DNA of 39,981 bases from Cellulomonas sp. RIT-PI-Y (GTDB lineage Bacteria; Actinomycetota; Actinomycetes; Actinomycetales; Cellulomonadaceae), in the NCBI RefSeq assembly GCF_025642745.1, contig NZ_JANZKP010000030.1:1-39981 (forward strand), read 5' to 3'. The notes beneath the pieces are model-generated. The model did no database searches, had not been told where the DNA came from, and saw nothing but the letters and a program-made list of their open reading frames with translations. A program made the translations under genes and the position numbers. Shown here piece after piece: positions 32,800-39,981 of this stretch (position 1 is its first letter; each line of letters opens with the position of its first letter).

Positions 32800-33203
32800 T
32801 GACCACCTTCGGGGCGATCGGGATCGCCAGCACCGGGATGACCGTCTACCGCAAGTGGATCGACGCGGTGTCGGACAACCTCTCCAACCTCAACACCGTC
32901 CGGGCCACCAACGAGGACGCCTACCAGGCCAAGTACGTCATCGCCTCGGAGATCTCCTCCCAGAACGGCGGCGGCGTCCAGGTCAGCGGGATCGGGCTCG
33001 GCTCGGCCGAGGGCCGGATGGTCTACGAGCCGGACAACCCGCTCGCCGACGACGACGGCTACGTGAAGTACCCCGAGATCGACATGGCCAGCCAGATGGG
33101 CCAGCTGATCATGGCCCAGCGTGGCTACCAGGCGAACGCCGCCGTGGTCGACCGTGCCAAGGCCTCCTACGAGGCCGCCCTCCAGATCGGACGCAACTCA
33201 TGA
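32799..33203 (+). CDS. flgC: Flagellar basal-body rod protein FlgC
   Basis: A 134-residue rod protein. FGAIGIASTGMTVYRKWIDAVSDNLSNLNTVRATNEDAYQAKYV and MVYEPDNPLADDDGYVKYPEIDMASQMGQLIMAQRGYQANAAVVDRAKASYEAAL are diagnostic for FlgC. With FlgB and FliE it builds the proximal rod. ATG 32799 overlaps the flgB stop by 1 nt, and its own stop overlaps the fliE start by 4 nt. Confidence 0.97.
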   Translation: MTTFGAIGIASTGMTVYRKWIDAVSDNLSNLNTVRATNEDAYQAKYVIASEISSQNGGGVQVSGIGLGSAEGRMVYEPDNPLADDDGYVKYPEIDMASQMGQLIMAQRGYQANAAVVDRAKASYEAALQIGRNS

Positions 33204-33502
33204 GCATCAGCCCCGTGTCCGGCGTGACCGGCACCTCCTACCTGCCCACGATGAGCCCGGCCACCACGGTCTCCGCGGGCGACAACGGGTTCTCCGACGT
33301 CCTGAGCGGCGCGATCAACAACGTCACCCAGGCGCAGTCGACCAGCAACGAGCTGGCGCTGCAGGCCGTGACCGGTGACCTGGACGACGTGCACGACTAC
33401 ACGGTGGCCGCCGCCGAGGCCAAGCTCCAGCTCGAGCTGACCGCCGCGGTCCGGAACAAGGCCGTCGACGCGTTCACCGAGATCATGAGGATGCAGGCCT
33501 GA
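33200..33502 (+). CDS. fliE: Flagellar hook-basal body protein FliE
   Basis: A 100-residue FliE. The conserved C-terminal half reads FSDVLSGAINNVTQAQSTSNELALQAVTGDLDDVHDYTVAAAEAKLQLELTAAVRNKAVDAFTEIMRMQ. FliE is the adaptor between the MS ring and the rod and is one of the first export substrates. ATG 33200 overlaps flgC by 4 nt, and fliF starts on the last base of its stop codon. Confidence 0.95.
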   Translation: MSISPVSGVTGTSYLPTMSPATTVSAGDNGFSDVLSGAINNVTQAQSTSNELALQAVTGDLDDVHDYTVAAAEAKLQLELTAAVRNKAVDAFTEIMRMQA

Positions 33503-35109
33503 TGCCCGCGCAGGTGAAGTCCCTGTTCGGCCGCGTCACCGGCGCGGTCAAGGAGTTCAGTCTCCCGCAGCGCACCTTCGCGCTGATCGCCGTCGCGGCC
33601 CTGGTGCTGGGCGGCATCGCCCTGGCCAACTGGGCGAGCAAGCCGACCATGAGCCCGCTGTTCTCCGGCCTGTCCGCGACCGACGCCTCCGCGGTGGTCG
33701 ACCAGCTCAACGCCGAGGGCGTCTCGTACCAGCTCACCGACGGCGGCGCGACGGTCATGGTGCCGAACGACCAGCTGTACTCGATGCGGCTGAAGCTCGC
33801 CGCGGCCGGACTGCCGGCCAACGAGGACGGCGACGGCTACTCGCTGCTGGACGGCATGTCGATGACCTCCAGCGAGTTCCAGCAGCAGACCACCTACCAG
33901 CGTGCGATCGAGGGCGAGCTCGCCAAGACGATCAGCGCGATGCAGGGCGTCGACTCGGCCAGCGTGAAGCTCGCGCTGCCCACCGACTCGGTCTTCGTCT
34001 CCGAGAAGCAGGACCCGACCGCGTCGGTGTTCATCCGGACCAAGACCGGCACCGAGCTGTCCACCGACCAGGTCGAGGCGATCGTGCACCTGGTGTCCGC
34101 GGGCATCGAGGGCATGAAGGCGACCGACGTCGCCGTGATCGACGCCAGCGGCCAGGTGCTGTCCGCGGTCGGCACCGGTGTGGCGGGCGCCTCGGGCAAC
34201 CAGACCACCACCGACTACGAGAGCCGGGTCACCTCGGCCGTGCAGGCGCTGCTGGACCAGGTGCTCGGCACCGGCAAGTCCGCGGTCACCATGACGGCCG
34301 ACCTGGACTACGACCAGACCCAGCGCACCACCGAGGAGTTCTCCGCCGCGGAGGGCGTCCCGCCGCTGGCCTCGTCCACGACGACCGAGGAGTACTCCGG
34401 CACCGGCTCCGGCACCGCCACCGGCGTGCTCGGCCCGGACAACATCGCGGTGCCCACCGGCGACGCGACCTCCGGGGACGGCAGCTACACCAGCACCTCC
34501 GAGGACGTGAACAACGCGGTGAACAAGGTCACCGAGGTCACCCAGCAGGCACCGGGCTCGGTCCGCCGTCAGTCGCTGGCCGTCGCGGTGGACACCACCG
34601 CCGCCGCCGGGATCGACATGGCCCAGCTGACCGAGATGCTGTCCGCCGCCGCCGGGATCGACACCACCCGGGGCGACACCATCGCGGTGCAGCGGATGGC
34701 CTTCGACACCACCGGCGCCGACGCCGCCGCCAGCGCGCTGGCCGCCGCCGACGCGGAGACCGCCGCCGCGGCCCGTCAGTCCCTGATCCGCCAGGCCGCC
34801 ATCGCCGGGGCGCTGCTCCTGCTGGTGATCGTCGTCGCGGTGGTGCTGGCCCGACGGTCCCGCCGGGCCCGGCGCGAGGCGCTGGACATCGGCGAGCTGA
34901 CCACCGTGATGGAGCCCCCGGCCGACCTGCCGGAGCTGGAGGAGTCGGCGGACATCCCGCCCGCGCTCCCCGGACCCGCCGAGGTCGACCCGGTCGCCGA
35001 GTCGCTCGCGGTCAAGCGGGCCGAGATCTCCGCCCTGGCCGACGAGCAGCCGGGTGAGGTCGCCGACCTGCTCCGCGGCTGGATGAGCAACCCCGCGGGA
35101 CGGCGCTGA
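33502..35109 (+). CDS. fliF: Flagellar MS-ring protein FliF
   Basis: A 535-residue MS-ring protein. A first membrane helix is at about 27-45 (FALIAVAALVLGGIALANW). The YscJ/FliF ring domain follows (about 46-220, including SPLFSGLSATDASAVVDQLNAEGVSYQL and FQQQTTYQRAIEGELAKTI), then the FliF_C region (about 240-410). A second helix is at about 432-451 (AAIAGALLLLVIVVAVVLA), with a cytoplasmic tail whose end (AVKRAEISALADEQPGEVADLLRGWM) should bind FliG. The ring is the base on which the motor and export gate assemble. ATG 33502 shares one base with the fliE stop; fliG starts on the last base of its own stop codon. Confidence 0.96.
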   Translation: MPAQVKSLFGRVTGAVKEFSLPQRTFALIAVAALVLGGIALANWASKPTMSPLFSGLSATDASAVVDQLNAEGVSYQLTDGGATVMVPNDQLYSMRLKLAAAGLPANEDGDGYSLLDGMSMTSSEFQQQTTYQRAIEGELAKTISAMQGVDSASVKLALPTDSVFVSEKQDPTASVFIRTKTGTELSTDQVEAIVHLVSAGIEGMKATDVAVIDASGQVLSAVGTGVAGASGNQTTTDYESRVTSAVQALLDQVLGTGKSAVTMTADLDYDQTQRTTEEFSAAEGVPPLASSTTTEEYSGTGSGTATGVLGPDNIAVPTGDATSGDGSYTSTSEDVNNAVNKVTEVTQQAPGSVRRQSLAVAVDTTAAAGIDMAQLTEMLSAAAGIDTTRGDTIAVQRMAFDTTGADAAASALAAADAETAAAARQSLIRQAAIAGALLLLVIVVAVVLARRSRRARREALDIGELTTVMEPPADLPELEESADIPPALPGPAEVDPVAESLAVKRAEISALADEQPGEVADLLRGWMSNPAGRR

Positions 35110-36128
35110 TGTCCACTCCGACCATGACCGTGGGCCTGACCGGCACCCAGAAGGCCGCGATGCTGCTGCTGCAGCTCGGCCGCGAGCGGGCCGCCCGGGT
35201 GATGGCCCAGCTCGACACCGCCGAGATCGAGGAGCTCACCGCCGAGATCATGCGGCTGGAGCGCCTGGACCAGGGCGTCGCCGACGAGGTGATCGAGGAG
35301 TTCTACGTCGCCTCGGCCATCGGTCCGGCGGTCGGCGGCGGCATCGGCGCGGCGACGCAGCTGCTGGAGGGCGCGCTCGGCCGCGACGAGGCCGCGGGGA
35401 TGATCGAGCGGCTGCAGACCTCCATGGCCGGGCAGCCCTTCGAGTTCCTGCAGCACGCGGACGCCCGTCAGGTGATCTCCCTGCTGAACGGCGAGCACCC
35501 GCAGGCGGTCGCCCTCGTGCTGGCCCACCTGCGCCCGGAGCACGCGTCGGCGATCCTGGCCGGTCTGCCCGGCGAGCGCCAGGCCGAGGTCGCGCACCGG
35601 ATCGCGCTGATGGAGCGCGCCTCGCCGGATGTGGTCCAGGTGATCGCGGAGAGCCTGCAGCGCAAGGCCTCCACCGTGCTGACCCCGAACGAGATGGCCG
35701 CGATCGGTGGCGTCCAGCCGCTGGTCGAGATCATCAACCGCGCCGACCCGACCACGGAGAAGCTGATCCTGGAGGGCCTGATGAGCCGGGACGAGTCCCT
35801 GGCCGACGAGGTCCGCAGCCGGATGTTCGTCTTCGGCGACATCGTGCTCCTGGAGGACCGCGCCATGCAGCTGGTGCTGCGCGGCGTCGAGACCAACGAG
35901 CTGTCGGTCGCCCTCAAGGGTGCCGCGCCGGAGGTGCGGGAGAAGATCCTGCGCAACCTCTCCGAGCGTGCCCGGGAGAACCTGGAGGAGGAGATCGAGC
36001 TGCTCGGCCCGATCCGCCTGTCCCAGGTGGAGGAGGCCCGCGCCGGCATCGTGCAGGTGATCCGCCGCCTGGAGGAGTCCGGTCAGATCGTGATCCGGCG
36101 CGAGGGCGAGGACGAGTTCGTTGCCTGA
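35109..36128 (+). CDS. fliG: Flagellar motor switch protein FliG
   Basis: A 339-residue rotor protein. The N-terminal part LTGTQKAAMLLLQLGRERAARVMAQLDTAEIEELTAEI binds FliF. The middle part has NGEHPQAVALVLAHLRPEHASAILAGLP, including the EHPQ motif that contacts FliM. The C-terminal torque domain contains MFVFGDIVLLEDRAMQLVLRGVETNELSVALKGA, with the charged residues that interact with MotA. Full length for the family. ATG 35109 overlaps the fliF stop by 1 nt, and fliH begins 8 nt before its end. Confidence 0.97.
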   Translation: MSTPTMTVGLTGTQKAAMLLLQLGRERAARVMAQLDTAEIEELTAEIMRLERLDQGVADEVIEEFYVASAIGPAVGGGIGAATQLLEGALGRDEAAGMIERLQTSMAGQPFEFLQHADARQVISLLNGEHPQAVALVLAHLRPEHASAILAGLPGERQAEVAHRIALMERASPDVVQVIAESLQRKASTVLTPNEMAAIGGVQPLVEIINRADPTTEKLILEGLMSRDESLADEVRSRMFVFGDIVLLEDRAMQLVLRGVETNELSVALKGAAPEVREKILRNLSERARENLEEEIELLGPIRLSQVEEARAGIVQVIRRLEESGQIVIRREGEDEFVA

Positions 36129-36729
36129 GACCTTCGCACCCGCGTTCGGCGCGCTGCCGACCGCGCACGCCGGGGGCGACTCGCGCGCCGCGGGTTATGC
36201 GGCCGGATACGCCGGGGGCTATGCCGCCGGTGCCCGCGAGGCCGCCCGTGCCGCCGAGGTCGAGGCGGAGCGGGTCCGCGCCGAGCTGGTGCTCGCCGAG
36301 TCCCGTCGTGCCGTCGACCACCGGACCGCGCTGGCGACCCTGACCGCCGCGGCCCGCGCCGCCGCCGACCGTGCGCTGCCGGTGCTGGCCGAGGCCGAGC
36401 AGGCGCTGATCGCCGCCGCCCTGGAGCTGGCCACCGCCGTGCTCGGCCGGGAGCTGTCCGACGCGGAGACCTCCGCCCGGGCCGCCCTCGACCGGGTGCT
36501 GGCCGCGGCGCCGGGCGCCGGGCTGCACACCGTGCGCCTGCACCCGCGCGACCTGGACACCCTGCGGGCGCTGGACGCCACCGGGAACCCGGCGCTGACC
36601 GGCGTCGAGCTGGTCGCGGACCTCTCGTTGGCCCTCGGCGACGCGGTGGGCGAGTTCCCCGAGGGCGTCCTGGACGCCCGGATCGGCGCCGCCCTGGAGC
36701 GTGCCCGGGCCGAACTGGGGCAGTCGTGA
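36121..36729 (+). CDS. fliH: Flagellar assembly protein FliH
   Basis: A 202-residue protein at the place of FliH. The N-terminal glycine repeat region AAGYAAGYAGGYAAGAREAARAAEVEAERV is the GxxxG-type helix found in FliH, followed by a long Ala-rich helix and a conserved C-terminal domain (ELATAVLGRELSD..., VRLHPRDLDTL, GVELVADLSLALGDAVGEFPEGVLDARI). FliH is the stator-like regulator of the FliI ATPase. The TTG start at 36121 lies inside the last 8 nt of fliG and is the only start that keeps the family N terminus. The 3' end overlaps fliI by 4 nt. Confidence 0.88.
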   Translation: MPETFAPAFGALPTAHAGGDSRAAGYAAGYAGGYAAGAREAARAAEVEAERVRAELVLAESRRAVDHRTALATLTAAARAAADRALPVLAEAEQALIAAALELATAVLGRELSDAETSARAALDRVLAAAPGAGLHTVRLHPRDLDTLRALDATGNPALTGVELVADLSLALGDAVGEFPEGVLDARIGAALERARAELGQS

Positions 36730-38114
36730 TCCCCGCGCAGCGCGGACTCGTCGAGCCGGTCGCCACCGCGCCGGCCGCGCCGTCGCACGTGTTCTCCGCC
36801 GCAGCCGCCCCGCGCTGGCACCGTGCGCTGCGCGCCGCCGCGCCGGAGCGGACCGGCACCGTGCGCGGTGTGGTCGGCCTGACCGTCGAGGTCGCCGGGA
36901 CCGGCGCCGCCGTGGGCGAGCTGGTCGGCATCGACACCGGTGCGACCGAGACCCTGGCCGAGGTGGTCGCCACCGGTGCCGGCTCCGCGCACTGCATGCC
37001 GCTGGGACCGACCCACGGGCTGCGTGCAGGGATGCGGGTCCGCCCGCACCGTCGCGCGCTGAGCGCCCCGGTCGGACCGGGTCTGCTGGGCCGGGTGCTG
37101 GACGGCCTGGGCCGGCCGATCGACGGCAAGGGCCCGCTGGTGGGCGTCGACCAGGTCGAGGTCACCGGTCACGCACCGCACCCGCTGGCCCGGGCCCGGG
37201 TCGACCAGCCGCTGGAGCTGGGCGTGCGGGTGCTGGACACCCTGGTCTCCGCCGGGCGCGGTCAGCGGCTCGGCCTGTTCGCCGGGTCCGGCGTCGGCAA
37301 GTCGAGCCTGCTGTCCATGATCGCCCGCGGCACCGAGGCGCAGGTCTCGGTGATCGCACTGGTGGGGGAGCGTGGTCGTGAGGTCCGCGAGTTCCTGGAG
37401 GACGACCTCGGTCCGGAGGGGCTGGCCCGCTCCGTGGTGGTGGTCGCCACCTCCGACGAGCCGCCCGCGGTCCGGCTGCGCAGCGCGTTCGTCGCCACCC
37501 GGATCTCCGAGTGGTTCCGGGACCGCGGCGACGACGTGGTGCTGATGATGGACTCGCTCACCCGGGTGGCGATGGCCCAGCGCGAGGTCGGCCTGTCGGT
37601 CGGCGAGCCCCCGGCCACCCGCGGGTACCCGCCGAGCACCTTCGCCCTGCTGGCCCAGCTGCTGGAACGGGCCGGCACCGGCCCGGTCGGGTCGGTCACC
37701 GGGCTCTACACCGTCCTGGTGGACGGTGACGACCACAACGAGCCGATCGCGGACGCCGCCCGGTCGATCCTGGACGGCCACGTGGTGCTGGACCGCAAGC
37801 TCGCGGTCGCCGGGCACTTCCCGTCGGTGGACGCCCTCGGGTCGATCTCCCGGGTCGCCTCCCGGGTGCTGGACGGCGGGCAGAAGCAGCTCGCCACCCA
37901 GCTACGCCGGGTGATGGCCGCGCGCCGTCAGGCCCAGGACCTGCTGGACGTCGGCGCCTACGTCTCCGGCTCCAACCCGCTGGTCGACGCCGCGGTCACC
38001 CACGCCGGCGCGATCGACGACTTCCTGCGCCAGGGCATGGACGAGGCCGCACCGTCGGCCCAGTCCTGGTCCCGGCTGGCCGCCCTGGTCGACGCGATGG
38101 GGGAGATCCGATGA
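36726..38114 (+). CDS. fliI: Flagellum-specific ATPase FliI
   Basis: A 462-residue F1-beta-like ATPase of the flagellar export apparatus. Walker A is GLFAGSGVGKSS (about 184-195), ALVGERGREVREFLEDDL follows, Walker B is DDVVLMMDSLTR (about 269-280), and the family signature RGYPPSTFALLAQLLERAG comes after. The N-terminal beta-barrel (about 40-115) and the C-terminal helical domain (ATQLRRVMAARRQAQDLLDVGAY) are complete. It hydrolyses ATP to unload and unfold export substrates. GTG 36726 overlaps the fliH stop by 4 nt; fliJ overlaps its end likewise. Confidence 0.97.
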   Translation: MIPAQRGLVEPVATAPAAPSHVFSAAAAPRWHRALRAAAPERTGTVRGVVGLTVEVAGTGAAVGELVGIDTGATETLAEVVATGAGSAHCMPLGPTHGLRAGMRVRPHRRALSAPVGPGLLGRVLDGLGRPIDGKGPLVGVDQVEVTGHAPHPLARARVDQPLELGVRVLDTLVSAGRGQRLGLFAGSGVGKSSLLSMIARGTEAQVSVIALVGERGREVREFLEDDLGPEGLARSVVVVATSDEPPAVRLRSAFVATRISEWFRDRGDDVVLMMDSLTRVAMAQREVGLSVGEPPATRGYPPSTFALLAQLLERAGTGPVGSVTGLYTVLVDGDDHNEPIADAARSILDGHVVLDRKLAVAGHFPSVDALGSISRVASRVLDGGQKQLATQLRRVMAARRQAQDLLDVGAYVSGSNPLVDAAVTHAGAIDDFLRQGMDEAAPSAQSWSRLAALVDAMGEIR

Positions 38115-38551
38115 GCGCCTTCCGCCTGGCCGGTCTCCTGCGGCTGCGCGCCCTGGCCGAGGAGCAGGCCGCCGTCGAGCTGGCCGGTGCCACCCGCGCC
38201 CGGGACGCCGCGGTCGCCCGCCGGGTCGCCACCGAGGAGGCGATCGGCGCCGCCGCGTTCCCGGTCGGCACCAACGCCACCGCCCTGCGCGCGGTGATCG
38301 CCAGCCGGCTCGCGCTCAGCGGCCTGCTGGTCGAGCAGCGCGCGCTCACCGTCGCCGCTCAGACCGTGGTGGACGACAAGGACGCGGAGTGGTCCGCCGC
38401 CCGGACCCGCACCCGCACCCTGGAGAAGCTGGAGGAACGGCACGTGACCACCGAGCGCGACGCCGACCAGCGGGCCGAGCAGCTGGTCCTGGACGAGATC
38501 GCGGGCCGCCGTGGCGGGTCCCGCCCGACGCTGCCGGGGGAGGACGCATGA
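38111..38551 (+). CDS. fliJ: Flagellar export protein FliJ
   Basis: A 146-residue, almost entirely helical protein (FRLAGLLRLRALAEEQAAVELAGATRARDAAVARR..., EKLEERHVTTERDADQRAEQLVLDEIAG). The pattern of two long helices with RLxxLLRLR near the start and EKLEERH in the second half is that of FliJ, the central stalk of the FliI ring. Sequence conservation is low, as usual for FliJ, so the call leans on its place directly after fliI (4-nt overlap). Confidence 0.85.
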   Translation: MSAFRLAGLLRLRALAEEQAAVELAGATRARDAAVARRVATEEAIGAAAFPVGTNATALRAVIASRLALSGLLVEQRALTVAAQTVVDDKDAEWSAARTRTRTLEKLEERHVTTERDADQRAEQLVLDEIAGRRGGSRPTLPGEDA

Positions 38552-39303
38552 CCGGCATCGCCGCCGTGCAGGCCCGGATCGCGGAGCTGCAGGCCTTGTT
38601 CACCCCGACGGTCGCCACCACGACGACCGCCGCCACCACCGGTTCCGCCACCGCCTCGACCAGCTCCGGGGTCGACTTCGCCCAGGCGCTGTCCGCGCTG
38701 ACCGGCACCGGCACCACCGGGACCACCGTCGCCGACAGCGCCGTATCCGGCACCGTGACCGGGGAGTCACTGGTCGAGTCCGCGAAGAAGTACCAGGGCA
38801 CGCCCTACGTCTGGGGTGGCGAGTCGCTGGACGAGGGCGGGCTGGACTGCTCCGGTCTGGTGCAGCGCTCGCTGGCCGACCTGGGGGTCACCGACATCCC
38901 GCGCACCGCCCGCGAGCAGATGACCCTCGGCGAGGAGGTGCCGTCGCTGGACCAGGCCCGGCCCGGTGACCTCGTCGTCTTCAACGGGGGCACCCACATC
39001 GGCATCTACGTCGGCGACGGCAAGATGATCGACGCCCCCAAGCCCGGCGACCAGGTGCGGATCCGCGACGTCTACACCGAGCCGAGCACCATCCGCCGGA
39101 TCCTGCCGTCCGCCGCCGAGGTCACCGCCAGCACCGCCTCGGCCTCCGCCTCCGCCGGGCAGACCGCGCTGGCGGTGCTGGCCGGGAGCGGGTCGACCTC
39201 CTCCTCGTCCCTGACGAGCCTGCTGTCCGTGCTCAACGGTTCCTCGACCACCGGGTCCTCCACCACGAGTGACCTCTCCGCCCTGCTGGGAGTGACCGCA
39301 TGA
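38548..39303 (+). CDS. C40 (NlpC/P60) peptidase in flagellar operon, probable FlgJ substitute
   Basis: A 251-residue protein with an NlpC/P60 domain at about 72-190: YQGTPYVWGGESLDEGGLDCSGLVQRSLADLGV contains the catalytic Cys101, HIGIYVGDGKMIDAPKPGD begins with His150, and AKKYQGTPYVWGG is the family start. It would cut peptide stems in peptidoglycan. The domain lies between Thr/Ser/Ala-rich segments (about 18-70 and 190-251) with no signal peptide or membrane helix, so export through the flagellar type III channel, as for FlgJ of Gram-negatives, is a reasonable inference. It overlaps fliJ and fliK by 4 nt each, and no other FlgJ is present in the window. It likely clears a path for the rod. 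Confidence 0.88.
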   Translation: MTGIAAVQARIAELQALFTPTVATTTTAATTGSATASTSSGVDFAQALSALTGTGTTGTTVADSAVSGTVTGESLVESAKKYQGTPYVWGGESLDEGGLDCSGLVQRSLADLGVTDIPRTAREQMTLGEEVPSLDQARPGDLVVFNGGTHIGIYVGDGKMIDAPKPGDQVRIRDVYTEPSTIRRILPSAAEVTASTASASASAGQTALAVLAGSGSTSSSSLTSLLSVLNGSSTTGSSTTSDLSALLGVTA

Positions 39304-39981
39304 CCATCGTCCAGAGCAGTGTCCTGAGCCGGACGGGTGTCGTCGCCGACGCCGCCCGTTCCGGGTCGACGGGCGCCGGGACCGGATTCGACGCCGTGCT
39401 CGCCGGAGCCGTCCGCGACGACCGGGGGAGCGCCGCCCGGACCGGGGGCCCCGCCGAACGGCCGGATGCCAGGAGCCAGGTCGACCGCGCCGCGGCCGAC
39501 CGCAGCCGGGCCACCGCCGACCGCGCAGCGACCGACCGCGCAGCGACCGACCGCAGCCGGGCGTCCGCCGACCGTGCGGCCGCCGCCGCCGACCGGGCCG
39601 CCGCCGACCGCAGCCGGGCGACCGCCGACCGGTCCGCCGCCGCGGATCGCCACCGGTCCGCCGCCGAGCTGCGGGACCGCGCCGCGACCGACCGGGCCGG
39701 GCAGCGCACGGGCGGCAGCGAGCCCGCCGCGGACGCCGCCCCGGGCCCGGACGCCGCGACGCCGACCACCGACGGCGCCGCCGTGACCGAGCCGGCCGTG
39801 GCGGACCCGGCCGTGGCCGATCCCGCCGCGCCGACCGACTCCCCGGCCGTCCCCCCGGCGCAGGCCGCTCCGGTCGACGGCGCGCCGTCCGGCGAGGCGC
39901 TGCCGGCGGACGCCGCCCCGGCGGAGACCGCCCCGCAGCCGGACCCGGAGGCCTCCGCCGACGCCGCCGACCAGCAGCTCG
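39300..39981 (+). CDS. fliK: Flagellar hook-length control protein FliK, N-terminal part
   Basis: The frame starts at ATG 39300 (4-nt overlap with the C40 gene) and is open to the right edge, with 227 codons seen. After a short start with FDAVLAGAV (common near the N terminus of FliK proteins), residues of about 60-145 form an Asp-Arg repeat region (ADRSRATADRAATDRAATDR and variants), followed by a Pro/Ala/Asp-rich segment. This composition fits the disordered, export-ruler N-terminal half of FliK; the diagnostic C-terminal Flg_hook domain would lie outside the window. The call rests mainly on position after fliJ and the peptidase. Confidence 0.75.
   Translation, partial: MTIVQSSVLSRTGVVADAARSGSTGAGTGFDAVLAGAVRDDRGSAARTGGPAERPDARSQVDRAAADRSRATADRAATDRAATDRSRASADRAAAAADRAAADRSRATADRSAAADRHRSAAELRDRAATDRAGQRTGGSEPAADAAPGPDAATPTTDGAAVTEPAVADPAVADPAAPTDSPAVPPAQAAPVDGAPSGEALPADAAPAETAPQPDPEASADAADQQL

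Noticed and set aside
1..39981. CRISPR arrays, tRNA or rRNA genes, insertion sequences, prophage
   Set aside because: Reading both strands I saw no regularly spaced repeats, cloverleaf genes, transposases, integrases or terminal inverted repeats.

Overview
The window is very G+C-rich, with GTG and TTG starts and gene-to-gene overlaps of 1-8 nt throughout. Families such as the bacterial XPB helicase with its Helicase_C_3 partner, DUF3027 and DUF2530 point to an actinobacterium. A flagellated member of the Micrococcales (Cellulomonas-like) is the best guess, from gene content only. I see no tRNA, rRNA, CRISPR array, transposase or prophage gene.

Layout. (1) 1-5774, minus strand: a TPM-domain membrane protein with a long coiled tail (cut by the left edge), an XPB-type DNA helicase and its Helicase_C_3 partner. 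(2) 5858-8360, plus: an MFS symporter and an M20 amidohydrolase. (3) 8458-9801, plus: an EAL-HDOD protein that keeps its catalytic residues. (4) 9867-16483, plus: five overlapping genes for a cold-shock protein, DUF3027, a large sacsin-like GHKL ATPase, an MFS transporter and a glycosyltransferase. (5) 16468-22849: four more glycosyltransferases on the minus strand and two divergent ones on the plus strand. (6) 22851-23093, minus: DUF2530. (7) 23124-27571, minus: flgN-flgK-flgL-fliW and a degenerate EAL-HDOD gene. (8) 27893-39981, plus: sigma-28 (fliA), flagellin, fliD, fliS, a small fliT-like gene, then flgB-flgC-fliE-fliF-fliG-fliH-fliI-fliJ, a C40 peptidase and fliK (cut by the right edge).

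How the parts work together. Half of the window builds a flagellum: the MS ring and switch (FliF, FliG), rod (FlgB, FlgC, FliE), export ATPase complex (FliH, FliI, FliJ), junction proteins (FlgK, FlgL), cap and filament (FliD, flagellin), chaperones (FlgN, FliS, perhaps a FliT analogue), hook-length control (FliK), and control factors (sigma-28, FliW). The regulatory DNA is informative. Flagellin and flgB share a sigma-28-like element with identical spacing. The flagellin leader folds a GGA into a hairpin loop and has a second GGA in its ribosome-binding site, as expected for CsrA control relieved by FliW. A perfect 15-bp palindrome lies upstream of the flgB promoter.

The most interesting points are the CsrA-like flagellin leader, the palindrome and promoter architecture, the paired EAL-HDOD proteins, a C40 peptidase apparently taking the place of FlgJ, and seven glycosyltransferase genes (six in a divergent block) next to the flagellar locus whose product cannot be read from sequence alone.
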